Shown: positions 1 through 12,525, numbered from the stretch's first letter. The stretch: DNA of 64,000 nt from Xylocopa sonorina (GCF_050948175.1 NC_135206.1:2061170-2125169); one strand, 5' to 3'. The notes: generated by a model from the letters alone, not told the origin. Program-made: numbers and translations.

Positions 1-163
1 TCAATAGTTCCTATTATCCATTTTAAATAATGCTTTTATTATTTTTACTGTTTTAATACTAATACTTTAGTAATAATTTCTATCCCTATTTTAACTATTG
101 CTATTACTATTTCAATATTACTATTTTTTATTTTAAATATTACTGCTACTAAGTTTATTATTT

Positions 164-456
164 GACAATTGATGCGATTAAACAAATCACCAGAGCTTTA
201 AACTAAAAAATTTCGATTCGCCTCCAACGAATCGCGCGATAAAATCGAACGTTCGACTCTTATCGATCGCTCGTTTCGTTAAGCAACGATCTAGCGGAAC
301 CAGGGCTACTCAGAGGGGGTAATCGACAATTAATGCGATTAACGTTTATGTTTTTTGTTGTAGAGGATGCGTTGCTTTGGTTAAGTTGATGTGTTGGTTT
401 GGTCTGGTGGTTGTTGGTGGTTTTGGCGACCTGATCGAGTGTTTTAAGTATTTTCT
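164..456. repeat. ~290-bp CpG-containing segment, copy 1 of 5
   Basis: The segment starts at GACAATTGATGCGATTA and has a near-identical direct repeat (GACAATTAATGCGATTA) about 160 bp in, at 325. Between them lies a CpG-rich stretch including ATCTAGCGGAACCAGGGC. After the second repeat comes a G/T-rich part (GGTTTGGTCTGGTGGTTG). It may be an old mobile-element fragment, but no terminal inverted repeats or coding motif were recognised. Confidence 0.85.
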
Positions 457-1674
457 ATGGTATTATTACTATTTTTAGTATTGTAATATTACGGTTTTAG
501 CAAGACCATTTAGTTGTTTTTTTCTATTTTAAATATGGCTATTACTGTTCTTACTATTTTAAATATTACTATTTTAGCAATAGCTTCTATTTTCTATTTT
601 AAATATCACTATTACTATTTTAAATATTTTAATATTACTGTTTTAGCAAGATCATTTAGTTCCTTTTTTCTATTTCAAATATCGCTATTACTACTTTTAC
701 TATTTTAATATTATTGCTTTAATATTACTATTTTTAATATTACTATTACTATTTTTACATTATAATATTACTATTTTTACAATATAATATTACTATTTTG
801 GCAACAGTTTCTATTTTCTATTTAAAATATTGCTATTACTATTTTTACTATTTTAATATTACTGCTTTATTATTACTATTTTATTATTAATATTTTAGCA
901 ATAGTTTCTATTTTCTACTATAAATATTACGACTACTATCTCATTATTATATTATTGCTATTCTAGCAATAGTTTCTATTTTTTATTCTAAATGTTGCTC
1001 CTATTATTTTTACTGTTTTAATGTTACTATTTTAGTAACAGCTTCTACTCTCTATTTCAACTATTGCTGTTACTATTTCAATATTACTATTCTAGCAATA
1101 GTTTCTATTTTTTATTTTAAATATTACTACTACTAAGTTTACTATTTTAATATCCATATATTATCATTACTATTTTAGCAATAGTTTCTATTTTCTATTT
1201 TAAATATTGCTACTATTATTTTTACTGTTTTAATCTTACTATTTTAGTACTAGTTTCAATTCTCTACTTCAATTATTGCTATTACTATTTCAATATTTCT
1301 ATTTTCTATTTTAAATATTACCATTACTATTTTTACTATTTTAATATCACTGTTTTGTTGTTACTATTCTAGTAATAGTTTCTATTCTCTATTTCAATTA
1401 TTGCTATTACTATTTCAATATTTCTATTTTCTATTTTAAATATTACCATTACTATTTTTACTATTTTAATATCACTGTTTTGTTGTTACTATTCTAGCAA
1501 TAGTTTCTATTCTCTATTTCAATTATTGCTATTACTATTTCAATATTTCTATTTTCTATTTTAAATATTACCATTACTATTTTTACTATTTTAATATCAC
1601 TGTTTTGTTGTTACTATTCTAGTAATAGTTTCTATTTTCCATTTTAAATATCACTACTACTAAGTTTATTATTT

Positions 1675-1955
1675 GACAATTGATGCGATTAAACAAATCA
1701 CCAGAGCTTTAAACCAAAAAATTTCGATTCGCCTCCAATGAATCGCGCGATAAAATCGAACGTTCGACTCTTATCGATCGCTCGTTTCGTTAAGCAACGA
1801 TCTAGCGGAACCAGGGCCACAAAGAGGGGGTAATCGACAATTAATGCGATTAACGTTTATGTTTTTTGTTGTAGAGGATGATAAGTTGATGCGTTGGTTT
1901 GGTCTGGTGGTTGTTGGTGGTTTTAGTGACCTGATCGAATGTTTTAAGTATTTTC
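1675..1955. repeat. ~290-bp CpG-containing segment, copy 2 of 5
   Basis: Same order of blocks as the copy at 164, starting GACAATTGATGCGATTA with the internal direct repeat at 1836. It has a small deletion in the G/T-rich tail, where the phrase GCGTTGCTTTGGTTAAG is missing. Confidence 0.85.
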
Positions 1956-2565
1956 TATGGTATTATTACTATTTTTAGTATTGTAATATTACGGTTTTAG
2001 CAAGACGATTTAGTTGTTTTTCTCTATTTTAAATATTGCTATTATTATTTTTACTATTTTAGCAATAGCTTCTATTTTGTATTTAAAATATTATTATTAC
2101 TATTTTTACCATTTTAATATTAGTATTTTATCAATAGTTCCTATTATCCATTTTAAATAATGCTTTTATTATTTTTACTGTTTTAATACTAATATTTTAG
2201 TAATAATTTCTATCTCTATTTCAACTATTGCTATTACTATTTCAATATTACTATTTTAGCAATAGTTTCTATTTTTTATTTTAAATATTACTACTACTAA
2301 GTTTACTATTTTAATATCCCTATATTATCATTACTATTTTAGCAATAGTTTCTATTTTCTATTTTAAATATTGCTACTATTATTTTTACTGTTTTAATCT
2401 TACTATTTTAGTACTAGTTTCTATTCTCTATTTCAATATTTCTATTTTCTATTTTAAATATTACTATCCCTATTTTAACTATTGCTATTACTATTTCAGT
2501 ATTACTATTTTAGCAATAGTTTCTATTTTTTATTTTAAATATTACTACTACTAAGTTTATTATTT

Positions 2566-2855
2566 GACAATTAATGCGATGAAACGAATCACCAGAGCTT
2601 CAAACGAAAAAATTTCGATTCGCCTCCAATGAGTCGCGCGATAAAATCGAACGTTCGACTCTTATCGATCGCTCGTTTCGTTAAGCAACGATCTAGCGGG
2701 ACCAGGGCCACTCAGAGGGGGTAATCGACAATTAATGCGATTAACGTTTATGTTTTTTGTTGTAGAGGATGCGTTGCTTTGGTTAAGTTGATGCGTTGGT
2801 TTGGTCTGGTGGTTGTTGGTGGTTTTGGTGACCTGATCGAGTGTTTTAAGTATTT
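2566..2855. repeat. ~290-bp CpG-containing segment, copy 3 of 5
   Basis: Same block order as the other copies. It starts GACAATTAATGCGATGAAAC, so its left direct repeat already resembles the right one. Confidence 0.85.
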
Positions 2856-3419
2856 TTAATGGTATTATTACTATTTTTACTATTTTAATATTAGTATTTT
2901 ATCAATAGTTCCTATTATCCATTTTAAATAATGCTTTTATTATTTTTACTATTTTAATACTAATATTTTAGTAATAATTTCTATCTCTATTTTAACTATT
3001 GCTATTACTATTTCAATATTACTATTTTAGCAATAGTTTCTATTTTTTATTTTAAATATTACTACTACTATTTTTACTATTTTATTATTACTATTCTAGC
3101 AATAGTTTCTATCTTTTATTTTAAATATTACTACTACTAAGTTTACTATTTTAATATCCCTATATTATCAGTACTATTTTAGCAATAGTTTCTATTTTCT
3201 ATTTTAAATATTGCTACTATTATTTTTACTGTTTCAATGTTGCTATTTTAGTACTAGTTTCTAATCTCTATTTCAATTATTGCTATTACTATTTCAATAT
3301 TTCTATTTTCTATTTTAAATATTACTATTACTATTTTTACTATTTTAATATCACTGTTTTGTTGTTATTATTCTAGTAATAGTTTCTATTTTCCATTTTA
3401 AATATCACTACTACTATGT

Positions 3420-3750
3420 TTATAAAATCGAATGTTCCACTCGCATCGACAATTAATGCGATGAAACGAATCACCAGAGCTTCAAACGAAAAAATTTCGA
3501 TTCGCCTCCGATGAATCGCGCGATAAAATCGAACGTTCGACTCGTATCGATCCCTCGTTTCGTTAAGCAACGATCTAGCGGAACCAGGGCCACAAAGAGG
3601 GGGTAATCGACAATTAATGCGATTAACGTTTATGTTTTTTGTTGTAGAGGATGCGTTGCTTTGGTTAAGTTGATGCGTTGGTTTGGTCTGGTGGTTGTTG
3701 GTGGTTTTGGCGACCTGATCGAGTGTTTTAAGTATTTTCTATGGTATTAT
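3420..3750. repeat. ~290-bp CpG-containing segment, copy 4 of 5, with extra left edge
   Basis: As the other copies, but preceded at 3420-3447 by a short extra piece (TATAAAATCGAATGTTCCAC) that is a diverged duplicate of the internal block near 3530 (GATAAAATCGAACGTTCGAC). The fifth copy shares this left edge, so copies 4 and 5 are closest relatives. Confidence 0.8.
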
Positions 3751-4512
3751 TACTATTTTTAGTATTGTAATATTACGGTTTTAGCAAGACGATTTAGTTG
3801 TTTTTTTCTATTTTAAATATTGCTATTATTATTTTTACTATTTTAGCAATAGCTTCTATCTTGTATTTAAAATATTATTATTACTATTTTTATTATTTTA
3901 ATATTAGTATTTTATCAATAGTTCCTATTATCCATTTTAAATAATGCTTTTATTATTTTTACTATTTTAATACTAATATTTTAGTAATAATTTCTATCTC
4001 TATTTTAACTATTGCTATTACTATTTCAATATTACTATTTTAGCAATAGTTTCAATTTTTTATTTTAAATATTACTACTACTATTTTGACTATTTTATTA
4101 TTACTATTCTAGCAATAGTTTCTATCTTTTATTTTAAATATTACTACTACTAAGTTTACTATTTTAATATCCCTATATTATCATTACTATTTTAGCAATA
4201 GTTTCTATTTTCTATTTTAAATATTGCTACTATTATTTTTACTGTTTCAATGTTACTATTTTAGTACTAGTTTCTAATCTCTATTTCAATTATTGCTATT
4301 ACTATTTCAATATTTCTATTTTCTATTTTAAATATTACTATTACTATTTTTACTATTTTAATATGACTATTTTGTTATTACTATTCTAGCAATAGTTTCT
4401 ATTTTCTATTTTAAATGTTACTACTATTATTATCATTTTAATGTCACTATTTTATCATTACTATTTTAGTAATAGTTTCTATTTTCCATTTTAAATATCA
4501 CTACTACTATGT

Positions 4513-4714
4513 TTATAAAATCGAATATTCCACTCGCATCGACAATTAATGCGATGAAACAAATCACCAGAGCTTCAAACGAAAAAATTTCGATTCGCCT
4601 CCGATGAATCGCGCGATAAAATCGAACGTTCGACCCTTATCGATCGCTCGTTTCGTTAAGCAACGATCTAGCGGAACCAGGGCCACTCAGAGGGGGTAAT
4701 CGACAATTAATGCG
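4513..4714. repeat. ~290-bp segment, copy 5, truncated at the internal direct repeat
   Basis: This copy matches the others up to the second direct repeat (CGACAATTAATGCG, 4701-4714). It then switches abruptly to unrelated GC-rich sequence. The breakpoint falls in the short repeat, as expected for recombination or insertion at microhomology. Confidence 0.8.
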
Positions 4715-5009
4715 TGGACTTATCTGACCGTTGCACGCAAGTGGAAAGCGAAAGGCCGATGGAAACAGAGCGCGACCGTTTCGTGAGATCGCGGACCTGC
4801 TTCGAACCGAGTCTGCTCGACGCGAATGTTATCCTGCCAGCCCGTTGGCCCGCGACATCGCTTGTTTTTACATCGAATCCGCCTTTCGAACGGGACACAC
4901 TCTGAATTCCCAACGATATTTTTTCCACGCTCTGTCAGAGATAGAGTCTGATCTGTTTCACGAGTTTCTGCGATACATTATTCATGTCGAGGCTGGCGAT
5001 TCTGAAATA
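4715..5009 (+). other. GC-rich unique island with open frames, function unknown
   Basis: About 295 bp of roughly balanced base composition between two AT-rich arrays. It is open on the plus strand from an ATG at 4731; that frame runs into the transposon-end array and stops at 5061. Other frames on both strands are also partly open, so the open frame alone is weak evidence. I do not recognise the predicted peptide. It could be an exon remnant, a conserved regulatory island or part of an old element whose right side is the adjoining array. Confidence 0.35.
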
Positions 5010-7400
5010 TACAGGGTGATATGTAGTTATGACCACCAGTTGGTAGAACTGATGTTGGGCTGAGATTCTATGTGAGAAATTAAGTCGAATATGTAGAACA
5101 AGTATTTTTTGTTTGAGGCCTTGTTTTCGAGATAATCGACTTTGAATTTTTGTAGATATGGCTGCACTTGATTATGAAACTTTAAGTCGAAAATGTAGAA
5201 TAACAATTTTTGGTGTGAGGCTTTGTTTTCGAGATAATCGACTTTGAATTTTTGTTAGGTATGGCTGCAAACTTTGTTCCTGCTATTGTGCAATATACGT
5301 AACTGGTGGTACAACTGATATTGGAGTGAGATTCTATGTGAAAATCTAAGTCGAAAATGTAGAATAAGTATTTTTTGTTTGAGCCTTTGTTTTCAAGATA
5401 ATCAACTTTGAATTTCTATTGGGTATGGCTGCAAACTTTGTTTCTGCTATTGTGAAATATACAGGGTGATGTGTAATTGGTGGTATAACTGATGTTGGGG
5501 TCAGATTCTATGTGAAAAACTAAGTCGAAAATGTAGAATAATAATTTTTGGTTTGAGGCTTTGTTTTCGAGATAATCGACTTTGAATTTTTGTTAGGTAT
5601 GGCTGCAAACTTTGTTCCTGCTATTGTGCAATATACGTAACTGATGGTACAACTGATATTGGGGTGAGATTTTATGTGAAACATTAAGTCGAAAATGTAG
5701 AGTAACAATTTTTTGTTTGAAGTTTTGTTTTCGAGATAATCGGCTTTGAATGTCTCCTGGATATGGCTGCAGTTGATTATCAAACTTTGTTCCTGCTATT
5801 GTGAAATATACAGGGTGATATGTAACTTGTGGTATAACTGATGTTGGGATGAGATTTTATGTGAGAAATTAATTCGAAAATGTAGAATAACTATTTTTTG
5901 TTTGAGACTTTGTTTTCGACATAATCGACTTTGAATTATTATAGATATGGCTGCAGTTGATTATCAAACTTTGTTTCTGCTATTGTGAAATATACTGAGT
6001 GATACGTAACTGGTGGTAAAACTGATGTTGGAGCGAGATTTTACATGAGAAATTAAGTTGAAAATGAAGAATAACAGTTTTTCATTTGAGGCTTTATTTT
6101 CGAGATAATTGACTTTGAATGTTTGCTGGATATGGCTGCAAACTTTGTTCCTATTATTGTGAAATAGACAGGGTAATACGTAACTGGTACAACTGATGTT
6201 AGGGCGAGATTCTACGTGAAAAACTACGTCGAAAATGTAGAATAAGAATTTTTTATTTGAGCCTTTGTTTTCGAGATAATCAACTTTGAATTTTTGTTTG
6301 AAACTTTGTTCCTGTTGTGTGAAATATACGTAATTGGTGGTTCAATTGATGTTGGAGTAAGATTTTATGTGAAAAACTAAATCGGAAATGTAGAATAAGA
6401 ATTTTTTATTTGAAGCTTCGTTTTCGAGATAATCGAATTGGAATTTTTGTAGATATGGCTGCACTTGATTATGAAACTTTGTTCCTGCTATTGTGAAATA
6501 TACAGGGTGATACGTAACTGGTGGTGCAACTGATATTGGAGTAAGATTCTATGTGAAGTATTTAGTGGAAAATATAGAACAAGAATTTTTGGTTTGAAGT
6601 TTTGTTTTTGAGATAATCGACTTTGAATTTTTGTAGATATGGCTGCACTTGATTATGAAACTTTGTTTCTGCTATTGTGAAATATACAGGGTAATACGTA
6701 ACTGGTGGTAAAATTAATGTTGATTTAAGATTCTACGTGAAGTATTTAGTCGGAAATGTAGAACAAGAATTTTTGGTTTGAAGTTTTGTTTTTGAGATAA
6801 TCGACTTTGAATTTTTGTAGATATGGCTGCACTTGATTATGAAACTTTGTTTCTGCTATTGTGAAATATACAGGGTGATACGTAACTGGTGGTAAAATTG
6901 ATGTTGAGGTAAGATTCTACGTGAAGTATTTAGTCGAAAATGTAGAACAAGAATTTTTGGTTTGAAGTTTTGTTTTTGAGATAATCGACTTTGAATTTTT
7001 GTAGATATGGCTGCATTTGATTATATGAAACTTTGTTTCTGCTATTGTGAAATATACAGGGTAATACGTAACTGGTGGTAAAACTTATGTTGGGGTGAGA
7101 TTCTACGTGAAAAACTAAGTCGAAAATGTAGAATAACAATTTTTTATTTGAAGTTTTGTTTTTGAGATAATCAACTTTGAATTTTCGTTAGGTATGGCTG
7201 CACTTGATTATGAAACTTTGTTTCTGCTATTGTGAAATATACAGGGTAATACGTAACTGGTGGTAAAACTTATGTTGGGGTGAGATTCTACGTGAAAAAC
7301 TAAGTCGAAAATGTAGAATAACAATTTTTTATTTGAAGTTTTGTTTTTGAGATAATCAACTTTGAATTTTCGTTAGGTATGGCTGCATTTAATCAGTCTC
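5010..7400. repeat. Tandem array (~13 copies) of a ~180-bp transposon end
   Basis: Each unit carries ACAGGGTGATACGTAACTGG, then AGTCGAAAATGTAGAATAA, GAGATAATCGACTTTGAA and GGTATGGCTGCACTTGATTA. Unit starts fall near 5011, 5293, 5461, 5632, 5811, 5993, 6168, 6325, 6502, 6688, 6870, 7057 and 7242, mostly 175-187 bp apart. Several units have lost the CAGGGTGAT block, and one near 5190 has an internal deletion. Reading leftwards on the minus strand, the array directly follows the transposase relic at 7507-7740, so the unit is probably the non-coding end of that element. Family naming is inference. Confidence 0.85.
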
Positions 7401-7506
7401 GTTAGAACAGATCGTACTATAAATCGTTATCTCAATAGGAAATCACGAACACGTAATGAAATAGAATTTTTGAAACAAGGTTTAAAGTTTGTAACAAATT
7501 TTCTAA

Positions 7507-7740
7507 TTACAGAAATTGCTGAAAATGTTGACCATTCTGCGTAAAACATAATTCTGCTCTTCTGCTTAAATTTCTATGAACGCTTTCTAAGGTATTCAGT
7601 TGTTTTAATGTATGAAAGGCTACGATAATCTTTTCTTTTAATTGCTCGCAACTTGTGATTTCTTCAGAATGCACAATTGATTTAATATGACTCCATAAGT
7701 AAAAGTCAAGCAGAGTTAAGCTCAGGAGAGTGTGGTGTTC
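7507..7740 (-). pseudogene. Truncated mariner/Tc1-superfamily-type (DDE) transposase C-terminus
   Basis: The minus strand is open for 77 codons from 7740 to a stop at 7509-7507. The fragment begins EHHTLLSLTLLDFYLWSHIK, ends with an RRAELCFTQNGQHFQQFL-like tail, and has a helical middle including EQLKEKIIVAF. In mariner-like (SETMAR-type) transposases the third catalytic acidic residue sits in a (S)PDL.PLDF.LW motif, and the protein ends in a similar RRAELC...NG.HF block. Here the usual SPDL has become HTLL while LLDFYLW is kept. The N-terminus and the first two catalytic acids are absent, because the frame is cut at 7741 by the minisatellite. It is a dead fragment. About 105 bp separates its stop from the transposon-end array. 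Confidence 0.75.
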
Positions 7741-8690
7741 TATTTCAGCTATTGCTATTACTATTTCAATATTACTATTTTAGCAATAGTTTCTATATTC
7801 TTTTTTAAATATTACTATTACTATTTTTACTATTTTAATTTCACTATTTTATTATTACTATTTCAGCAGTAGATTTTATTTTCTATTTCAATTATTGCTA
7901 TTGCTATTTCAATATTACTATTTTAGCAACAACTCCTCTTTTTTATTTTAAATATTACTATTACTATTTTTACTATTTTAATTTCACTATTTTATTATTA
8001 CTATTTCAGCAGTAGATTTTATTTTCTATTTCAATTATTGCTATTGCTATTTCAATATTACTATTTTAGCAACAACTCCTCTTTTTTATTTCAAATATTA
8101 CTACTATTACTTTTACTATTTTAATATCACTATTTTATTATTACTATTTTACCAATAGTTTTTTATTTTTTATTTCAATTATTGTTACTACTATTTCAGT
8201 ATTACTATTTTAGCAATAGTTTCCATTTTCTATTTTAATTATCACTATTACTATTTTTACTATTTTAATATTACTGTTTTAGCAGGATTATATAGTTCCT
8301 CTTTTTATTTTAAATATTGCTATTACTATTTTTACTATTTTAAATATTACTATTTTAGCAATAGCTTCTATTTTCCATTTTAAATATCACTATTACTATT
8401 TTTAGTATTTCAGTGTTACTGTTTCATTAGTAATCGAAATATTACTATTAATATTTTACTATTTTGATATTACTGTTTTAGGAAGATCATGTAGTTCCTT
8501 TTTCCTATTTTAAATATCGCTATTACTATTTTTACTATTTTAATATTTTGTTATTTTAATATTACTGCTTCAATATTAATATTTTAAATATTACGATTAC
8601 TATTTTTACATTATAATATTGCTATTTTAGCAATAATTTCTATTACTATAACCATTTTCATTGAGATATTTATTAATTATCTCACTTTGA
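7741..8690. repeat. AT-rich minisatellite, second block of the 1-4540 family
   Basis: Composed of the same phrases as the first array (TATTACTATTTTAGCAATAG, ATTTTAAATATTACTATTAC). A block of roughly 130 bp starting near 7862 (TCAGCAGTAGATTTTATTTT) is duplicated at about 7995. The ~290-bp segment is absent here. The transposon array and transposase relic therefore lie inside this minisatellite, which suggests the element inserted into or was captured by it. Confidence 0.85.
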
Positions 8691-8699
8691 AGACAGAGG

Positions 8700-9560
8700 A
8701 CAGAGGAAGTTATTTTTCTCTAAATTGAATTTTTCAAGAAATAAGTTACATTTTTAAAGAACTAAGTTGCATTTTTCTAAGTTGCATTTTTAAAGAACTA
8801 AGTTGCACTTTTCTAAGTTGCATTTTTAAAGAACTAAGTTAAACTGTTCTAAGTTAAATTTTTAAAGAATTAAATTAAATTACTCTAAGTTGAATTTTTA
8901 AAGAATTGAATTAAACTGTTCAAAGCTGAATTTTTGGAGAACTAAGTTATACTTTTTTAAGTTGAATTTTTAAAGAATTAGATTAAACTGTTCTAAGTTG
9001 AATTTTTGTAAAACCAAGTTAAACTGTTGTAAGCTGAATTTTTGAAGAATTGAATTAAACAGTTCTAAGTTGAATTTTAGAAGAATTGAATTATACTGTT
9101 CTAAGTTGAATTTTTGAAGAACCAAGTTAAACTGTTTTAAGCTGAATTTTTGAAGAATTGAATTAAACAGTTCTAAGTTGAATTTTAGAAGAATTGAATT
9201 ATACTGTTCTAAGTTGAATTTTTGAAGAACCAAGTTAAACTGTTTTAAGCTGAATTTTTGAAGAATTGAATTAAACAGTTCTAAGTTGAATTTTAGAAGA
9301 ATTGAATTATACTGTTCTAAGTTGAATTTTTGAAGAACCAAGTTAAACTGTTTTAAGCTGAATTTTTGAAGAATTGAATTAAACAGTTCTAAGTTGAATT
9401 TTAGAAGAATTGAATTATACTGTTCTAAGTTGAATTTTTGAAGAACTAAGTTATTTTTTTTCTAAATTGAATTTTTAAAGAATTAAATCAAACTATTCTA
9501 AGTTGAATTTTTGAAGAATTAAATTAAACTGTTCTAAGTTGAATTTTTGAAAAACCAAAA
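8700..9560. repeat. 36-bp minisatellite with a 108-bp higher-order unit
   Basis: Units read like CTAAGTTGAATTTTTGAAG followed by AACTAAGTTAAACTGTT. Between about 9096 and 9430 three-unit blocks repeat every 108 bp (CTGTTCTAAG begins at 9096, 9204 and 9312). Because 36 and 108 are multiples of three, the minus strand shows a 123-codon open frame of 12-residue repeats. I regard this as a by-product of the array, not a gene. Confidence 0.9.
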
Positions 9561-10430
9561 CTGTTCATTTTTTAACTCTTACTGTCGAATTTTTATAATT
9601 CCCACAGAAATTCATGTAAATTGAACGTATCTACAATCAAGAGCAACTAAATCGACTCGACCTTTAAGTACACGCGTGTAAAGTAACTTTTTTCAAAAGT
9701 AGTGCAACCAATGGACGAAAAACGTGTTAGTTTTTAATGATCAGGTATTTAACTTGAAATTGATACCAACATCGTCAAAATTGGTCCTGTATTTTTTCAA
9801 TTATGCAACCTGAAACGATGTTTTTATGAAACTAGAAACTATTAAATTGAACGTATCTATATTCAAGAGCAACTAAATCGACTCGAGAAAAAATGAAATC
9901 AAAAAAAGAACTGTTCTAGTTGGACTAAATGAGAACCATATGCTCGTTAGAAACGCCATCTACTGGTCACAAAACATTTGCCATTAAATGCGTAACCAGT
10001 AGAAAACGAGAAAACTAGACTACATTAAATTATACTTCCTTTGCACTGGAAACTTACATAATAATAATTCATGAATAGTTTCATTTTAAAAAGCGTACGA
10101 CCACGCGTTGGATACTTTCATTATATATTTTTCAGAGTCGAAAATGTCGACATGCACCGGAAGTTTACAATTTAAACGCGAGTGTTGGTCTTTTTCGTTG
10201 GTAGTCGCGTTATTTTATTACTTTGCGTTCGCCATTCTCTTCGTGGCTCTGAAAAGGACACGCTGATTGGGGCACAGTGAAAGTAATGATTATCCAATTG
10301 ATATGCCTCTCTAGTGCCACCATCATCCTTTCATAAGTTCCTTGCGTGCCTTTTCCTATGCTGCGAAGATGGTGCCAGGTGATGCTTGCGAAAAGTTGGG
10401 TTTCTGATGTTGCTATAGGTACTTGGAACA
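9561..10430. other. Unique island; short internal duplication and a CTCF-like motif
   Basis: About 870 bp of non-repetitive sequence. A ~43-bp phrase beginning AAATTGAACGTATCTA occurs at 9617-9662 and again near 9844-9886. On the minus strand, 9966-9954 reads CCAGTAGATGGCG, fitting the CTCF core pattern CCASYAGRKGGC. It lies in a small inverted repeat (CTACTGGT ... ACCAGTAG). A 73-codon minus-strand frame (10431-10210) is open but not recognised. Confidence 0.5.
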
Positions 10431-12525
10431 TTTGTGATTAGAGAGTTCAAGCTTAGAAGGTTTGGGCTTGGAAAGTTCAAGCTTAGAAATTTTATAATTA
10501 GAAATTTTGCGTTTAGAAAGTTCAAGCTTAAAAATTTTATGCTTAGAAAGTTCAAGCTTAGAAATTTTACTCTTAGAGAGTTGAAGCTTAGAAGTTTTGT
10601 GCTTGGAAAGTTCAAGCAGAGGAATCTTGCGCTTAGAAAATTCAAGTTTAGAAGTTTTGCGCTTAGAAAGTTGAAGCTTAGAAATTTTGCGTTAGAAATA
10701 TTATGCTTAGAAATTTTGCGCTTAGAAAGTTGAAGCTTAGAAGTTTTGAGCTTTGAAAATTCAAGCTTAGAAGGTTGAAGCTTAGAAATTTTATACTTAG
10801 AAAGTTGAAGCTTAGAAATTTTACACTTAGAAAATTTAATCTTAGAGAGTTGAAGCTTAGAAGTTTTGCGCTTGGAAAGTTCCAGCAGAGGAATCTTGCG
10901 CTTAGAAAATTGACGCTTAGAAAGATCAAGCTTAGAAATTTTGCGCTTAGAAAATTCAAGTTTAGAAGTTTTGCGCTTAGAAAATTGAAGCTTAGAAATT
11001 TTGCGTTAGAAATATTATGCTTAGAAATTTTGCGTCTAGAAAGTTGAAGCTTAGAAGTTTTGAGCTTTGAAAATTCAAGCTTAGAAGGTTGAAGCTTAGA
11101 AGTTTTGAGCTTTGAAAATTCAAGCTTAGAAGGTTGAAGCTTAGAAGTTTTGAGCTTAGAAAGTTGAAGCTTAGAAATTTTATACTTAGAAATTTTGCGC
11201 TTAGAAAGTTGAAGCTTAGAAATTTTACGCTTGGAAAATTTACGCTTAGAGAGTTTAAGCTTAGAAGTCTTACGCTTAGAAAGTTCAAGCTTAGAAATTA
11301 TGTATTTAGAAAATTCAAGCTGAAAAGGTTTGCGTTTGGTAAGATTAAGCTGAGAAATATTGCGCTTAGAAATTTTACGCTTAGAAAAGTTACGCCTAGA
11401 AAGTTCAAGCTTAGAAGTTTTACGCTTAGAGAGTTCAAGCTTAGAAGTCTTGCACTTGCAAAGTTAAGCTAAGAAATCTTGCGCTTAGAAATTTGACACT
11501 CAGAAGTTTTGCGCTTGGATAGTTCAAGCTGAGAAATCTTGTGCTTAGAAACTTGACACTTAGAAAATTTGCACTTAGATAGTTCAAGCTTAGAAATTTT
11601 ACGTTTAAAAAGATCAAGCTTAGAAATTTTGCACTTAGAAAATTCAAGCTTCGAAATTTTACGCTTAGAAAGTTCAAGCTTAGAAATTTTGCGCTTAAAA
11701 AGTTTAAGCTGAGAAATTTTGCGCTTGGAAAGTTCAAGCTGAGAAATCTTGTGCTTAGAAATTTTGTGCATAGTGTTGAAACTTAGAAATTTTTGTTTAG
11801 AAATTTCAATCTTAGAAAATTCAAGCTTAGAAGGTTGAGGCTAAAAGTTTTGCGCTTAGAAAGTTTAAGCTTAGAAATATTGCACTTAAAAAGTTTAAGC
11901 TGAGAAATTTTGCGCTTGGAAAGTTCAAGCTGAGAAATCTTGTGCTTAGAAATTTTGTGCATAGTGTTGAAACTTAGAAATTTTTGTTTAGAAATTTTGC
12001 GCTTAGAAAATTCAAGCTTAGAAGTTTGGCGGTTAAAAAATTCAAGCTTAGAAAGTCGAAGCTTAGAAATTTTGCGCTTAAAAAGTTTAAGCTGAGAAAT
12101 TTTGCGCTTGGAAAGTTCAAGCTGAGAAATCTTGTGCTTAGAAATTTTATGCATAGTGTTCAAACTTAGAAATTTTTATTTAGAAATTATAAGCTTAGAA
12201 ACTTGAAGCTTAGAAGTTTGGCGGTTAAAAAATTCAAGCTTAGAAAGTCGAAGCTTAGAAATTTTGCGCTTAGAAAATTCAAGCTTAGAAGGTTGAGGCT
12301 AGAAGTTTTACGCTTAGAAAGTTTAAGCTTAGAGATTTTGCGCTTAAAAAGTTTAAGCTGAGAAATTTTGCGCTTGGAAAGTTCAAGCTGAGAAATCTTG
12401 TGCTTAGAAATTTTATGCATAGTGTTCAAACTTAGAAATTTTTGTTTAGAAATTTCAAGCTTAGAAGGTTGAAGCTAGAAGTTTTGCGCTTAGAAAGTTT
12501 AAGTTGAGAAATTTTGCGCTTAGAA
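10431..12525. repeat. 15-bp minisatellite family (forward orientation, CTTAGAAA...)
   Basis: Exact 15-bp register with alternating unit types such as AAAGTTCAAGCTTAG, AAATTTTGCGCTTAG and AAGTTTTGCGCTTAG. A longer block containing TTTTGTGCATAGTGTTGAAA or a close variant recurs near 11735, 11925, 12120 and 12385. Because 15 is a multiple of three, several overlapping open frames appear on both strands (leucine/lysine-rich pentads on one strand, FLS-type pentads on the other), so they are not evidence of genes. The same family is reversed at 46.1-47.8, 50.2-51.2 and 52.3-55.6 kb and forward again at 56.2-58.0 kb. Confidence 0.95.

Larger units (their letters stand above)
1..4540. repeat. Irregular AT-rich minisatellite with embedded ~290-bp segments
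   Basis: Almost pure A/T sequence built from phrases such as TTTTAGCAATAGTTTCTATT, ATTTTAAATATTGCTATTAC and TACTATTTTAATA. Spacing between similar units varies (roughly 60-130 bp), so the array is irregular. Around 1256-1630 a ~125-bp block is repeated three times nearly unchanged. Four copies of a less AT-rich ~290-bp segment (listed separately) interrupt the array, with a fifth partial copy at its right end. No coding potential is seen. The same minisatellite returns at 7741-8690. Confidence 0.9.

Noticed and set aside
10331..12429. Overlapping open frames on both strands of the 15-bp array
   Set aside because: A 15-bp unit without stops keeps several frames open at once. Frames start and stop at unit variants rather than at conserved signals.
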